Below, piece by piece: positions 15,663-25,100 of a stretch of DNA of 64,000 nt (position 1 is the stretch's first letter; every line of letters starts with the position of its first letter). Source of the stretch: Polyangium fumosum (GTDB lineage: Bacteria > Myxococcota_A > Polyangia > Polyangiales > Polyangiaceae); contig NZ_SSMQ01000052.1 in NCBI RefSeq assembly GCF_005144585.1, positions 1 to 64,000 on the forward strand, written 5' to 3'. The position numbers and the translations under genes were made by a program. The notes beneath the pieces are model-generated. The model saw only the letters and a program-made list of their open reading frames with translations, was not told where the DNA came from and did not search any database.

Positions 15663-17101
15663 TTGGCACCGCCCTTTTCCGCCACGGCGAGTACCTCGCC
15701 GAAGACTCCGGGCGAGAGGGTCGCGGCGAACTCCTGAAGCTTTGCGTAGATATCTGGATTGGTGCCGAGGAGCTGGAGACCCTGCGTCAAGGCACCGCCG
15801 AGCGGGTTGGCAGGAAGCGATTCCGGCGGAGCGGGAACGAAGCCCGCGGCCGTGAGGTGCGGCGCGAGATTGGGCGATTTGTGCGTTCGAGATTCGGGTC
15901 GCGCATTCGCTGGCGGCGGCGGCGGCGGAGGAGCGGGCGGCGGGAGCGGCGCGCTCACGAAAGGAGGCTCCGGCGGCGGCGGGGGCGGCGGCGGGGGTCG
16001 CGGCGCGGGGGCGACATTCTGCGGGCCGTCCGTGCACTGCACGGGCGCCGCGGGCTGCACGCGCACGGGTGCCACGAGCTCAAGCTGCGGGAGCTCGACG
16101 GACGCGGAAGCTGGCGCGGGTTGCGTGGGCGCCACGGGCTCGGACTGTGCGGGTTGTGCGGGCGCGGGTGCAGGCTGCGCGGGCGCAGCGGCCTGCCGCA
16201 AGATCATCCCCATTGGGGTCTGGATCATCTCCCAGCCATCCCAAGACACAGGCGCCGTAGGCCACGGATTCGCCTGCGGAGGTGGCGGAGGCGGGGGAGG
16301 GGGTGGCGGCGGAGGGGTCGCAGACTTCACGAGTGTGAGCAGTTTGGCGATCTCGCCGAATTCGTCGCCACCGCCGTTTCCGCCCCCGAGTGCCTTCGCC
16401 AGTTCAATCCCGCGCTCCATCCCTCGCTCATAGCCGACCCCGCCGCTCGGCTTCCCGGCGTCGTTTCCGCGGAGCAGCGGCACGATCTCGCGCACGACTT
16501 CGAGCGTCGAGTTGGATTGCGGCGGTTGCTGGAGGAGCGGAACGATCTCACGTACGACTTCGAGAGCCTGGTTTCCCTGTGGCTGCCTGTTGACCTCGAG
16601 CATCGAGCGCATCGTTTCGAGAACGACCTTGAGCAGGCTCACGAACTCCACCCCCATCGTGGGCACGGCCGCGGGTGCAGGCGCGGGCGCGGGCGCAGGT
16701 GGGGCATAATAGGGAGGCACCGCAGCCGGGTTGATGGCAGGCGCCGCCGGTGCGGGTCGGGGTGCCTGCGGCTCCTGGACGAAGGGCTTTCGTGCAGGAC
16801 CGGCGAAGTAGAGCATCTCGGACTTGGCCGAATATCGATGCGTCTTTCCGCACATCGCATTGAGCTGATAACAGCACTCACCACCGTACAGGTCGATGAT
16901 CTGCTGCCAGCTTCGCAGCTCGGACCCCTTCCACGCCGTCGGGCAGACCTCCCGCGTCTTGTCCGGAAGGATGCGGACGATTTGAATGAGGTCGAATCTT
17001 CGCGGATCCGGGCCTACCTCGGTCTCCGGCCGAGGAAACAGCGGATGACCGCCGAGATCGGCGGGCTCGTCCGAGGGCGCGCTGGGTTCGGCCTGGATCA
17101 T
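15659..17101 (-). CDS. proline-rich protein, first gene of the leftward operon, 480 aa
   Basis: ATG 17101 has a strong AAGGAGGT site and leads the nine-gene operon. Residues about 35 to 110 are a compact domain with conserved-looking Trp and Cys (REVCPTAWKGSELRSWQQII, CCYQLNAMCG). Then come Pro/Ala-rich linkers, two near-identical helices (LEVVREIVPLLQQP and LEVVREIVPLLRGN), a run of 13 prolines near residue 280, a Trp-containing patch (WDGWEMIQTPMGMILRQ), further Pro-rich sequence and a helical tail. No known family was recognised. Length and disorder suggest a scaffold or adaptor. The upstream DNA is a long non-coding region that should hold the main operon promoter. Confidence 0.7.
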   Translation of the reverse strand: MIQAEPSAPSDEPADLGGHPLFPRPETEVGPDPRRFDLIQIVRILPDKTREVCPTAWKGSELRSWQQIIDLYGGECCYQLNAMCGKTHRYSAKSEMLYFAGPARKPFVQEPQAPRPAPAAPAINPAAVPPYYAPPAPAPAPAPAAVPTMGVEFVSLLKVVLETMRSMLEVNRQPQGNQALEVVREIVPLLQQPPQSNSTLEVVREIVPLLRGNDAGKPSGGVGYERGMERGIELAKALGGGNGGGDEFGEIAKLLTLVKSATPPPPPPPPPPPPPQANPWPTAPVSWDGWEMIQTPMGMILRQAAAPAQPAPAPAQPAQSEPVAPTQPAPASASVELPQLELVAPVRVQPAAPVQCTDGPQNVAPAPRPPPPPPPPPEPPFVSAPLPPPAPPPPPPPANARPESRTHKSPNLAPHLTAAGFVPAPPESLPANPLGGALTQGLQLLGTNPDIYAKLQEFAATLSPGVFGEVLAVAEKGGAK

Positions 17102-17293
17102 GGCTTGGACCTCCTTTTCCCAAAGGGCTCTCGCGCCGGACCGAGATCCGGCTCGACGGCAGACGACTGCCCATCGAGCCCAGTGGGCTCTGGGTGGTGC
17201 ATGGTGCTGGGTCGATAATGGGACGAGTCCCTCAGGCATTGCAACACAAAAGTTGTTGCTTGGGCCACGCGTTTTTGGGGAAGCGCCTGAATA

Positions 17294-17317
17294 ATCGTTT
17301 GAGAACAAAATAACGAT
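17294..17317. promoter_or_regulatory. inverted repeat in the operon control region
   Basis: ATCGTT at 17294..17299 and AACGAT at 17312..17317 form a dyad with a 12-base AT-rich spacer, about 190 bases upstream of the start of the operon's first gene. A regulator-binding site is plausible; no clear -10/-35 pair was settled. Confidence 0.3.
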
Positions 17318-17979
17318 CGCGAGCAAGTGTGCGCCTTCCGAGAAAGTGCCGAGGATTTTGCATGATGAGGGGCGGCTGATGGGGGTGTCTCCCAGGGGGC
17401 GATTGGGGGCTGCTCCGTGATCCTCGAGAGGCCACTCGCATGCAAGCGGCGTGAAAACGGGACGTGCCGCGAAACGCTGCCCCCCCTTTACGGGAGCATC
17501 GAACGCAAGTGACCGTCCGGACGAGGTCGATCCGTACGGGAAGCGTAGCGGTCGAGGTTTGCCTATCGCCCGAGTCGTTGTTTGCGTAGACGTACCGGCG
17601 CGATGCGGCAGCGTGAAACAAGGCAAGCCACGCATGCAACCAGGCAGAACACCCGCGAAGAGTTCTTTGTGGCACCACGTGCGCGCCTCGTGCGCGCTGC
17701 TTTCGGCAGTGAACAGCGCTGTTCAGTGTTCGGCCATTGAAACAGCGAAGGCTTGCCATGGCTGAACTGCATGCGGCGAGACGAACCCCTGCCTGAGTCG
17801 CATCCGGCATCCCGTGTACCGAAGATTGGGGCGATCGCCGTAGAGGGAACGTTTGGAGTGGAATTGGCACGATGGTGCGTACATGCGGAACGGAAGGGGA
17901 CGCTGCTCGATGATCGAGTGCCTGCCGGGCGAAAGCCGCGATTTTCCGAGCGTTCACCGAGATTGAGCCCGGCCGCGCC

Positions 17980-18375
17980 GTGGCGTTTCCCTGGGAAGGG
18001 TCGGGAATCTGCGCGTCGGGACCCGATCACGACGACGAGCTCGCGCCCGACGTTGTGGGATACGCGCTGTTGGATGGGGTCGTCAGGTGCGAACTCGTAC
18101 AATGGCAGGCGGTCGAGTGCGCTCCGGTGCCCCGGCGCGCATGCGAAAGGCGGTTCGATTTCTCGGCGGTCCTCGGATCGCCATGCGGTGAAACAAGAGG
18201 GGGCCTTCAGGATCCCCGATCAAAGCTCGGGATTTTGATCTGTTTCGGCAAGTTGCTGATTTTGCTAACGAAATGGCTTGAAGGTCGGCGACGAATTGCC
18301 GTACATTCCGGGGACCGACACGTGGGAGGGGTCGCTCGCCGAGAGCTCGAGCCCCCTCGCCCGGTCGTCGATTGA
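17980..18375 (+). CDS. possible small protein, 131 aa (weak)
   Basis: An open frame from GTG 17980 has a protein-like first half (MAFPWEGSGICASGPDHDDE, ALLDGVVRCELVQWQAVECA) and then a basic, less convincing tail. It has no clear ribosome site and no recognised family. It could be an early gene of the element or chance. Listed so that the control region is not read as certainly empty. Confidence 0.25.
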   Translation: MAFPWEGSGICASGPDHDDELAPDVVGYALLDGVVRCELVQWQAVECAPVPRRACERRFDFSAVLGSPCGETRGGLQDPRSKLGILICFGKLLILLTKWLEGRRRIAVHSGDRHVGGVARRELEPPRPVVD

Positions 18376-18448
18376 CGTGGCGCCGCGGAGAGCCCTCGCG
18401 CGCGCCAGGGGGAGGTGGACATGGGCGGCAAGGAAGGGAGGTCCCGGC

Positions 18449-18676
18449 ATGTCGGCAAAGCAGGTAGAAGCCCATCAAGCGGTCGGGAGCTGGGTGCCCA
18501 TCGACCGCGCAGCGGCGCACCTCGGCATGAATGTGGGTGCGCTGCGAAAGACGCTGGAGCGCCGTGCCGTCCGTGCGGCGGACGGAGTGACGGAGGCGAG
18601 CGTCGACGGCGTGCGGGCGCGCAAGTTCGGCCGGATCTGGCGGGTTCGATTCTCCGAAGCTTGGGGGGTCCCGTGA
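18449..18676 (+). CDS. excisionase/MerR-like small DNA-binding protein, 75 aa
   Basis: ATG 18449 follows GGAAGGGAGG. The core WVPIDRAAAHLGMNVGALRK then TLERRA reads as a winged-helix DNA-binding motif of the excisionase / helix-turn-helix type, followed by a wing with DGVRARKFGRIWRVRFSEAW. Such proteins often carry the W-V/L-T-x-x-E/R-A-A start and choose recombination direction beside an integrase. It lies 67 bases before the integrase gene in the same direction. A transcriptional regulator role is also possible. Confidence 0.7.
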   Translation: MSAKQVEAHQAVGSWVPIDRAAAHLGMNVGALRKTLERRAVRAADGVTEASVDGVRARKFGRIWRVRFSEAWGVP

Positions 18677-18697
18677 GGACGGACCACGTGCTACAGT

Positions 18698-18721
18698 CCC
18701 AGCCTCGCAAAGGTGGCTGGG
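18698..18721 (+). terminator. hairpin between excisionase-like gene and integrase
   Basis: CCCAGCC (18698..18704) and GGCTGGG (18715..18721) form a perfect 7-bp stem with a 10-base loop, 22 bases before the integrase ATG. There is no T tract. It may attenuate or tune integrase expression, or be part of an attachment-site arm. Confidence 0.35.
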
Positions 18722-18743
18722 ATGGTCGGAAAGGAATCTGACC

Positions 18744-19907
18744 ATGGCAGTCCGCAAGGTAGAGCGATACGGGGAAACCCGGCTGTTGATTGACATTCAA
18801 TACAAGAAGCGGGACGGCACGCGGGCCCGCTTCCGCAAGGACGCCGAGGTCCAAACGTGGACCGCGGCCCGTGCGGAGGAGAAGCGGTACCTGCTCAACA
18901 TCGCCAATCATGGCGAGCCGTACGAGCCGGGGACTGCGCCAACGGCGGCCGATTCGGTCGATTCGTCCGGAGCGAATGCGGCGCCGAAGCCGAGGAAGAC
19001 CTTTGCCGAGGTGGTCACCGAGTTCCGGGAGACCTTCATGGTCGCGGAGCTCAAGGTTACCAGTCGAAAAGGGTACGAATCGGTCCTTCGGGCCTCGTTG
19101 CTTCCGAAGTTCGGCAAGCTGACCGTGGACAAGGTCGACGGGAAGGCCGCGGCGGATCTCGATCTCGCGCTCACGAAGCGCAAGTTGAGCCGCTCGACGC
19201 GGAACAATACGCAGGTCGTGCTTCGATCGGTTCTGCGGTTTGCCAAGAGCCGCGGATACATCGAGGACCGGCCGGCGAATCTGCCGCGGTTGAAGCAGGT
19301 CGGGCAGCGCATCCTGGAGATTCCGAGCGACGATCAAGTCGAGCAGATCCTCGGGGTCGCCTACGATACGCACCGCCTGGGCTTCACCCTCATGTCGGAC
19401 GCCGGGCTTCGTCCCAACGAAGTGCGCGCGCTCCGAGGCAAGGACGTGCAGCTCCGGTGGGAGAACGGCGAGGCGGTCGGCGGGTTCCTCACTGTGCGCG
19501 AGGGCCGGTCACACGGCGAGACCCACACGCCGAAGACCGGGCAGCGCGAGATCCCCATCTCGCGGGAGCTCGCGCGGGTCCTCGTTCCGGTTGTCAAGAG
19601 CGCAACGCGCGAGGCGTACGTGGCGCTCAACGACGCCGGGGAGCCGTGGGGCCAGTCTGGGCTCAAACAGGCGTTCGCGCGCACGAGCAAGCGGGCCGGC
19701 GTCGAAGGGTGGTCGGTGTACTGCTTGCGCCACTACGCGATTACGGCGTGGCTTCGCGCGGGCATCCCGGTCCATGTCGTGCAGCGGATGGCAGGTCACA
19801 CGAACCTGTCGACCACGCAGCGTTACGTGCACTTCCTCAAGGAAGACCTGGAGGAGGCTGCTCGTCGGTTGCCTGTCCGCCGCCGTGGCGACGGGGAGAA
19901 GAACTGA
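18744..19907 (+). CDS. tyrosine recombinase (phage-type integrase), 387 aa
   Basis: It catalyses site-specific integration and excision. The N-terminal arm-binding and core-binding (SAM-like) regions span residues about 1 to 180 (KTFAEVVTEFRETF, SRKGYESVLRASLLPKFGKL). The catalytic domain shows Arg223 (GLRPNEVRAL), Lys264, Arg329 and His330 in YCLRHYAITAWL, His352 (RMAGHTNLSTTQRY) and the nucleophile Tyr361. The first His of the usual HxxR box is Tyr here, a tolerated variant. ATG 18744 has AAAGGA upstream. The gene points at the 3' end of a tRNA-Arg gene 244 bases away, so tRNA-Arg(CCU) is the likely attachment site. Confidence 0.95.
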   Translation: MAVRKVERYGETRLLIDIQYKKRDGTRARFRKDAEVQTWTAARAEEKRYLLNIANHGEPYEPGTAPTAADSVDSSGANAAPKPRKTFAEVVTEFRETFMVAELKVTSRKGYESVLRASLLPKFGKLTVDKVDGKAAADLDLALTKRKLSRSTRNNTQVVLRSVLRFAKSRGYIEDRPANLPRLKQVGQRILEIPSDDQVEQILGVAYDTHRLGFTLMSDAGLRPNEVRALRGKDVQLRWENGEAVGGFLTVREGRSHGETHTPKTGQREIPISRELARVLVPVVKSATREAYVALNDAGEPWGQSGLKQAFARTSKRAGVEGWSVYCLRHYAITAWLRAGIPVHVVQRMAGHTNLSTTQRYVHFLKEDLEEAARRLPVRRRGDGEKN

Positions 19908-20073
19908 CGCCCGGTGACGGGGCTCTCGGTGCAACGCCGGGGGCAAGGGTCGACCAGAGTCAAGGTGGGCGAGACCACCGCACCGCCGCCCGCATCCCAG
20001 GAAACGTCTCCAGACAGTCGAGCAGGGCCCGGAGAGGACACGTCCTCCGCTGGGCTCGACCGGCGTTCTCGGT

Positions 20074-20095
20074 TGAGGCCACAGTGAGGCCACAG
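20074..20095 (+). repeat. tandem 11-mer near the attachment site
   Basis: TGAGGCCACAG occurs twice back to back between the integrase stop and the tRNA 3' end. Short direct repeats beside the core site are typical arm-type binding sites for integrase or excisionase; that use is inferred. Confidence 0.4.
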
Positions 20096-20150
20096 CTTTG
20101 GGCGACGGGGAGGGAGCGAGGGGATCTGCCTCGCAACCCCGCGAAATCAT

Positions 20151-20226
20151 TGGCACCCCCGGCAGGAATCGGACCTGCGACCTTCGGTTTAGGAAACCGC
20201 TGCTCTATCCACTGAGCTACGGGGGC
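20151..20226 (-). tRNA. tRNA-Arg (anticodon CCU)
   Basis: On the minus strand the sequence folds as a complete cloverleaf: acceptor GCCCCCG pairing CGGGGGT, D arm with AGCTCAGTGGATAGAGC, anticodon stem-loop GCGGTTTCCTAAACCG with anticodon CCT, T arm with GGTCCGATTCC, and an encoded CCA end. It is 76 bases long. tRNA genes are common integration sites, and the integrase gene lies on its 3' side. The gene looks intact, so the element restored the 3' end on integration. Confidence 0.96.
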
Positions 20227-20418
20227 ACGGCTGTCCTTCTCGGGACGAAGGACCGCGGGATCGTACGTGGCGGGTGGAGCGAGTCAAGGGGCAAGTGTGG
20301 TTCTCGAGGGCAGAGCCTACGATCCCCGTTTGGTACAGCCTTGCCATCGACCTGGCGCTGTGGGCTTGCGGGGTGGGCGGGTTCGTTTGCGGGGGGTTGT
20401 GGTAGCCTCGTGGGCGGC

Positions 20419-22140
20419 ATGCCGTATCGTTCCGAGCGCAAGCGTGGGGGGGCGGAGAGGCCTGAGGCGGGGCCGGTGGCCGAGATGGTTCGGCAGTTTG
20501 CCGATCCGTATGCGTTCGTCCGGGAGTTCGTGCAGAACAGCATCGATGCGGGGGCGACTGCGATCGTCGTGCGTGTCGAGCGGTCGGGGGCGAGCGTCAC
20601 GACCTCCGTGCAGGATGACGGCGCGGGCATGGATCGGGCCGTCATCGAGGGGCCTTTGCTCACCCTGTTCAATTCCTCCAAGGAGGGGGATTCGTCCAAG
20701 ATCGGCAAGTATGGGGTCGGGTTCGTCAGCGTGTTTGCCGTCGATCCCGAGGTCGTCGAGATTGATACCTGGCGGGATGGGACGTGCCATCGCGTGCGGT
20801 TGTTTCGGGACCATCGGTATGAGCTCGAACGGCTCGCGCCGCGAGATGGGCACGGGACGATCGTTTCGCTGCATCAGACCATGGAGGCGGCTCGGTTCGA
20901 GGAGCATCAGGCTCGGATCGAGGGGGCTCTCTTGCGGTGGTGCAGGTACGCGACCGTGCCCATGGAATTGCACGTGTCCGATCCGGATCGACCCGAGGGG
21001 AGTGGGGCGCGGCGGATCGATGGGGCACTCGGGGTGCCGGCGCCGATTTTCGTGGAGACGCATCGGGGCGGCGAGCATTTCGTCGTCGGGCCTTCGGCAG
21101 GGTCGGAGCGGTTTTGCGCGACGCCGCCTGCGCCCGAGGACCCTGCGTGGGGCAAGCCTACGTTTGCCGGGTTTTACAATCGCGGGCTCACGCTGTTCGA
21201 GACCACCGAGCCGCTCCTTCCGGGGCTCGAGCACGTGCGGTTTCGCGTCGATAGTCCTCATTTGCGGCATACGTTGAGCCGCGACAACGTCCTCAGGGAC
21301 CGGGCGTTTCATCGCGTCGTTTCGCAGGTGCGCGACCTCGTGACGGGATCGCTCCGGCGGGAGCTCGGCTCACGGCTCGCGCGGGCCGCGCGTGATCTCG
21401 CGAAGGCGAGGCCACCTTATGACGAGGAGGTCGTCCTCTCGTATGTCGCATTGCTGGAGGCGGCTTGTGCGCCGCCGCTCGTTTTGCCAAAGGACGAGGT
21501 CGTGCTCCCGCTCGTCGCGGCCTGGGAGGGGAAACACGTCGCTCCCGAGGGCAAGCTTTTCAAGCGCAAGGAGATGTTCGTCGCCCCGCTCGCGAATGAG
21601 CTCGGCCGCGCGCTCGCGCAGGTCGGCGAGCCGGTCGTGCTCGTGCCGCATCCGGCCATTGTCTCTTCGCTCGCGGCGCGGGGGCCTTTGCCGGGGCCGC
21701 TCGCGGTCGAGAAGCATTGGGTGCTTTTGCACGAGCTTCCGGATGCCGAGGTCACGAAGGCCGACGGAGAGCTTTGCCTCGGCGTGCAGAAGGCCCTGCG
21801 CGGGGCGGGGATTCGTGTCGATCGGGTGGCGCTCGCGCGGCCGAGCACGGGGATTGCCGCTCCTTGTGTCCTCGTCCAGGGGGACGTGCGGTGTGTCGGG
21901 GTCGGGGTTTGGCTTTGCCGAATGGGTTTTGTCGAGCGGGGGTGGGCCGAGGAGCGGGCCCGGGGTGGGCTCCTCCTCGACGCGGCGAACGAGGTCGTCG
22001 TGGCCGCGCGGGAGCGGGCGCGTGAGGATTCGTTTGTCGCGGCGCACCTGCTCGCGCGGATCCTCTTGCTTTCGCGCGAGGATCCATCCGGCAAGGTATC
22101 CGATTCGCTGTTCGAGGCTTCGGCGAAGGTGATTGCATGA
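20419..22140 (+). CDS. HSP90-like GHKL ATPase, 573 aa
   Basis: The N-terminal Bergerat ATP-binding fold is complete: FVREFVQNSIDAGAT with Glu36 and Asn40 (catalytic and Mg-binding), DDGAGMD (66 to 72) and GKYGVGFVSVF (97 to 107). After it, residues near 280 read RVDSPHLRHTLSRDNVLRD, matching the HSP90 middle-domain block DSxxLPLNxSRExLQ. The C-terminal half is not recognised. ATG 20419 is chosen because the Bergerat fold normally begins soon after the N terminus. The gene overlaps the next, 1907-aa gene by ATGA, so the two are made together and probably work as a pair. It lies right of the tRNA, outside the integrated element. Chaperone-like, defence or nucleic-acid-remodelling roles are all possible; sequence alone does not decide. 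Confidence 0.85.
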   Translation: MPYRSERKRGGAERPEAGPVAEMVRQFADPYAFVREFVQNSIDAGATAIVVRVERSGASVTTSVQDDGAGMDRAVIEGPLLTLFNSSKEGDSSKIGKYGVGFVSVFAVDPEVVEIDTWRDGTCHRVRLFRDHRYELERLAPRDGHGTIVSLHQTMEAARFEEHQARIEGALLRWCRYATVPMELHVSDPDRPEGSGARRIDGALGVPAPIFVETHRGGEHFVVGPSAGSERFCATPPAPEDPAWGKPTFAGFYNRGLTLFETTEPLLPGLEHVRFRVDSPHLRHTLSRDNVLRDRAFHRVVSQVRDLVTGSLRRELGSRLARAARDLAKARPPYDEEVVLSYVALLEAACAPPLVLPKDEVVLPLVAAWEGKHVAPEGKLFKRKEMFVAPLANELGRALAQVGEPVVLVPHPAIVSSLAARGPLPGPLAVEKHWVLLHELPDAEVTKADGELCLGVQKALRGAGIRVDRVALARPSTGIAAPCVLVQGDVRCVGVGVWLCRMGFVERGWAEERARGGLLLDAANEVVVAARERAREDSFVAAHLLARILLLSREDPSGKVSDSLFEASAKVIA

Positions 22141-25100
22141 CGGGAATGGCGGAGGAAGGGCGCGAGATCCTCGCCCGGGGGCGCATTCGTGTCGACGCGC
22201 GGCGCGCGCTCGCCAAGCTGCGCGAGCATCTGCTCGTCGATCTGCACCTGTATGCTGCGGAGATCGCGCGGGCCGCGGTCGCTTCGGGGGCCACGTTCCT
22301 CGACGTGCAGTACGACGCCGACGACGTCGTGCTCGTGTTCGATGGGGAGCCGGTGGCCGAGACGGAATTGCCGCGGCTGCTCGATCATGTGCTCGGGGAT
22401 TCCGGGGGCTCGGGGCGCGTTTTGCGGGGACTCGCGCTCGGCGTCAATGCGGCGCTCGGGCTCGGGCCTTCGTTTGTCGACATTCATGTGCGTGCGGCGG
22501 GGGATACGAACACCGCGCGGGTGCGGTTCGTTCCGTCGGTCCTCGCGGGCGAGGACGCGCCGCTCCCGGAGGTCGTTCGGGTCGCGTTGCCCAAGGGAAT
22601 GCCGGAGCGGGGCACGCGTGTGCACGTGCGCCGGCGTATGGGTTTCGAGACCTTGAAGCGCGCGGCGCGGCGGGAGTTGCCGCGCGAGATTGGGCTCCTC
22701 GCCGAGGCGATGCACGATGCGCCGCTCGCGCTCCGGAGGGCCGGGGAAAAACTTCCCCTCGCGCTGCGTCCGGCGGCTCTTTTGCGTGTTCGGTTTCGCG
22801 AGAAGGACACCCGGCGCGGCGTCGTCGAGATCCTCGCGGTGCCCGCGGGGCCGCCGGTCGTCGCGTATCTGGAGCTCGGGGTCCTTCTCTTGCGGCGACC
22901 CTTCGCGGCAGAGCCCATGTTTCCGAGCGCGGCGCATGCGCAGGTCGAGCTCCCCGTTCGCGTGCTGGTCGACGCGGACGAGCTGCCCACGAATGCCTCG
23001 CGCTCCGCGTTGCGCGAGGATGCGGGCATGATGTTGCGCGCGGAGCAGGCGGCGCGCAGCGGGTTCATCGATGCGCTTCGTACGCTCGTGGCGATCGTCA
23101 CGGGCGAAGGAAAACCTTTGCCCGACGTGGAGGTTCTCGACCACGACAAGGCGCGCCTCGAAGATGCGCTCGGCGCATTCGTTTGTGTCGCGGCAGGGGC
23201 GCTTCGACGTGGGATGGATCTTCCCGATCAAGCGCGGGCGCTGCTCGAATTGCCCCTGCTTCGGAATGCGGTCGGAGGGTCGCTCACGCCCATGGCATTG
23301 CTTTCGCGTGAGGAGGGGCCCGTGTACGTCTTCGAGGGAAAGGAGCCTGCGCCCGCAGAGCTCGAACCATGGCTCGACGACGTGGTATGGGCGCGTGGGC
23401 GCCTCGCGGAGCGGATCCTCGTCGATTTCGAGATCCAGGGCGCGGAGAAACGCATCACGGCGGCGCAGGCCGCGTACGAGCGCAGGCGGCGCCTGCATGC
23501 GCGGCCGCGCAGCGAGCCCGCCGTGCCGTCGGAGCCAGATCACGTCGTCAAGGAGACGTTTCACGTCAAAGACGGGCCTTTCCGGGGGCTGCGCGGGCAA
23601 CTCGCGCTCGGCGCGGAGGGAATCGGCTCGGGGCAGCGGCCCACGACCGTGCGGGTGTACGTCGAGGGGCGGCACATCGATACGATCACCGTCGACCGAG
23701 ACAAACTTCCCCTGGCGATCGACGCGGCCGTTGCGTGGGACGGGCAGATCGTGCCTCGTTTTTCGTACGAGGGCGTGCATGACAGCGACGCGTTGCGCCT
23801 CGCCATGTTCCAGCTCACGCGTCTTTCGCTCCTCGCGCTCGGCTCGCACGTCGAGCGGCTCGCGCAGGAAAAACGAGCCGCAGATCTCGAACGGCTGCGG
23901 CCGCTCGTGCGCGCGGCGGTCGGGGCGTTCGTGCTCGCGGCCGAGGCGCTCGGCATCGAGAATCCCCCGCCCGAACCGGCGCTCTCCGCATACACGCCCC
24001 TCTGGACACGGAGCTTCTGGCCTTCGCCCGATCCGGATCGGCTCCCGCTGAGCCTCGCCGAGCTGCGCTCGTACGTCGATCGCACGAATGCCATTTGCCA
24101 TGTGCCGCCGGGCTCCATCGGGGTTGCTCCGGACAAGCGGCCCGTCGTCGCCGTCACGGACCTCGAGCTCGGTTGGCTCGAAAAGGTGTTTCGGGGCGTG
24201 ACGCTCGTTCCTTATGCGCGGGCGTTGCGGTCGCCCCGGGAGCCCGCGACGCCGCGGCTCGCGATGTTCCACGAGCTTTGCGCGTCCCGGCGCGCGGGGG
24301 GCGAGGTATTGCCCTCGATGCCTTTCGAGGCGCAGCAGGGGCGGGGCGTCATCGCGCCGGCCCGCAAGGACGAGATCCTCTGGCTGCACGCGGGGGTCTT
24401 GCTCCAGGTGGTCGCGACCGACAAGTACATCGAGCCCACGACGATCGTCGTCGACTACGACGGGCTCGTGCCCGCGCCCTCGTGGGATCGAATCGCATGG
24501 ACCCGAGACATGGCGTTTCTCGTGCCCGTGCGCGACGAGCTTTTGCGGCGGATCGTCGCGGCGCTCGAAGGGAACGCCGAGGCGCGCGCATCGCTCAGGG
24601 ACGCGCCGACGGGCGCGCCCGGGCCGCTCCTCCGGGCGTATGTGATCGAGGCGATCACACGCCACAGGGGTCACGAGCTCACGGCGCGGATCGAGGCGCT
24701 CCCGCTCGTGCCCGTCCTCGACGAGGACGGGCGGCCGCAGCTCGTCTCGCTCGAATCGGTGCGAAAAACATATCCAGAGCCGGAGATGATTCCGTTCCTC
24801 CGGGCAGCGCCGGATTTTCCGACGCTCTCCTGGCGCCCGGTCCTATGCCTCGACGACCGCGAGGCATACGCATTCGAGCGGTGGGCGGGCGGTCGGGCCA
24901 AGAATGCGCAGGGCGAGCTCGATGCGCGGCGACACGGCGCGCGCACCGCGTATGACCGGAAGGTGTTTCGCGCCAAACCCGTGCTCGACCCCTTCGTGTG
25001 CGGGCCGCTCGCCGAGCCCGAGGGGCTCACCGCGCTCTGGTACGAGGAGGAGCAAACCGAGACGTCGATGTCCGTCGCGGCAGCCTTGCCGCGGCGCGGG

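Larger units (their letters stand above)
17102..18448. other. 1.35-kb control region without a convincing gene
   Basis: Open frames exist (for example plus strand 17980..18375) but lack clear start sites or coding bias. The region is more AT-rich than its surroundings near 17280..17340 and holds an inverted repeat there. It separates the leftward operon from the rightward excisionase/integrase pair, so it should contain both promoters and any lysis-lysogeny switch sites. A small regulator hidden here cannot be excluded. Confidence 0.5.
6893..20190. mobile_element. integrated tailless virus-like element at tRNA-Arg (left border not defined)
   Basis: A tyrosine integrase and excisionase-like gene lie at the 3' end of a tRNA-Arg(CCU) gene, a classic integration site. 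To their left are nine packed genes with capsid-like, membrane and wall-lytic products, and then an XRE repressor-type gene. No terminase, portal, tail, relaxase or conjugation gene is present. Base composition is visibly less GC-skewed than in the genes right of the tRNA. The right border should lie inside the tRNA 3' end. I looked for a copy of that end to the left and found none by eye, so the element could be larger and include the genes from position 1. Confidence 0.55.

Noticed and set aside
8224-17101. Ordinary tailed prophage or integrative conjugative element
   Set aside because: No terminase, portal, tape-measure, baseplate, relaxase or mating-pore gene can be recognised, and membrane proteins dominate.
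17753-18238. A 161-codon plus-strand frame in the control region
   Set aside because: No ribosome site, poor coding character and overlap with another equally weak frame.
21417-24674. A 1085-codon open frame on the minus strand
   Set aside because: It lies antisense to the HSP90-like and giant genes, is very rich in Arg and Pro, and is a mirror effect of extreme GC bias at third positions. The same applies to long antisense frames at 8862..10781, 40820..43393 and 46849..50022.
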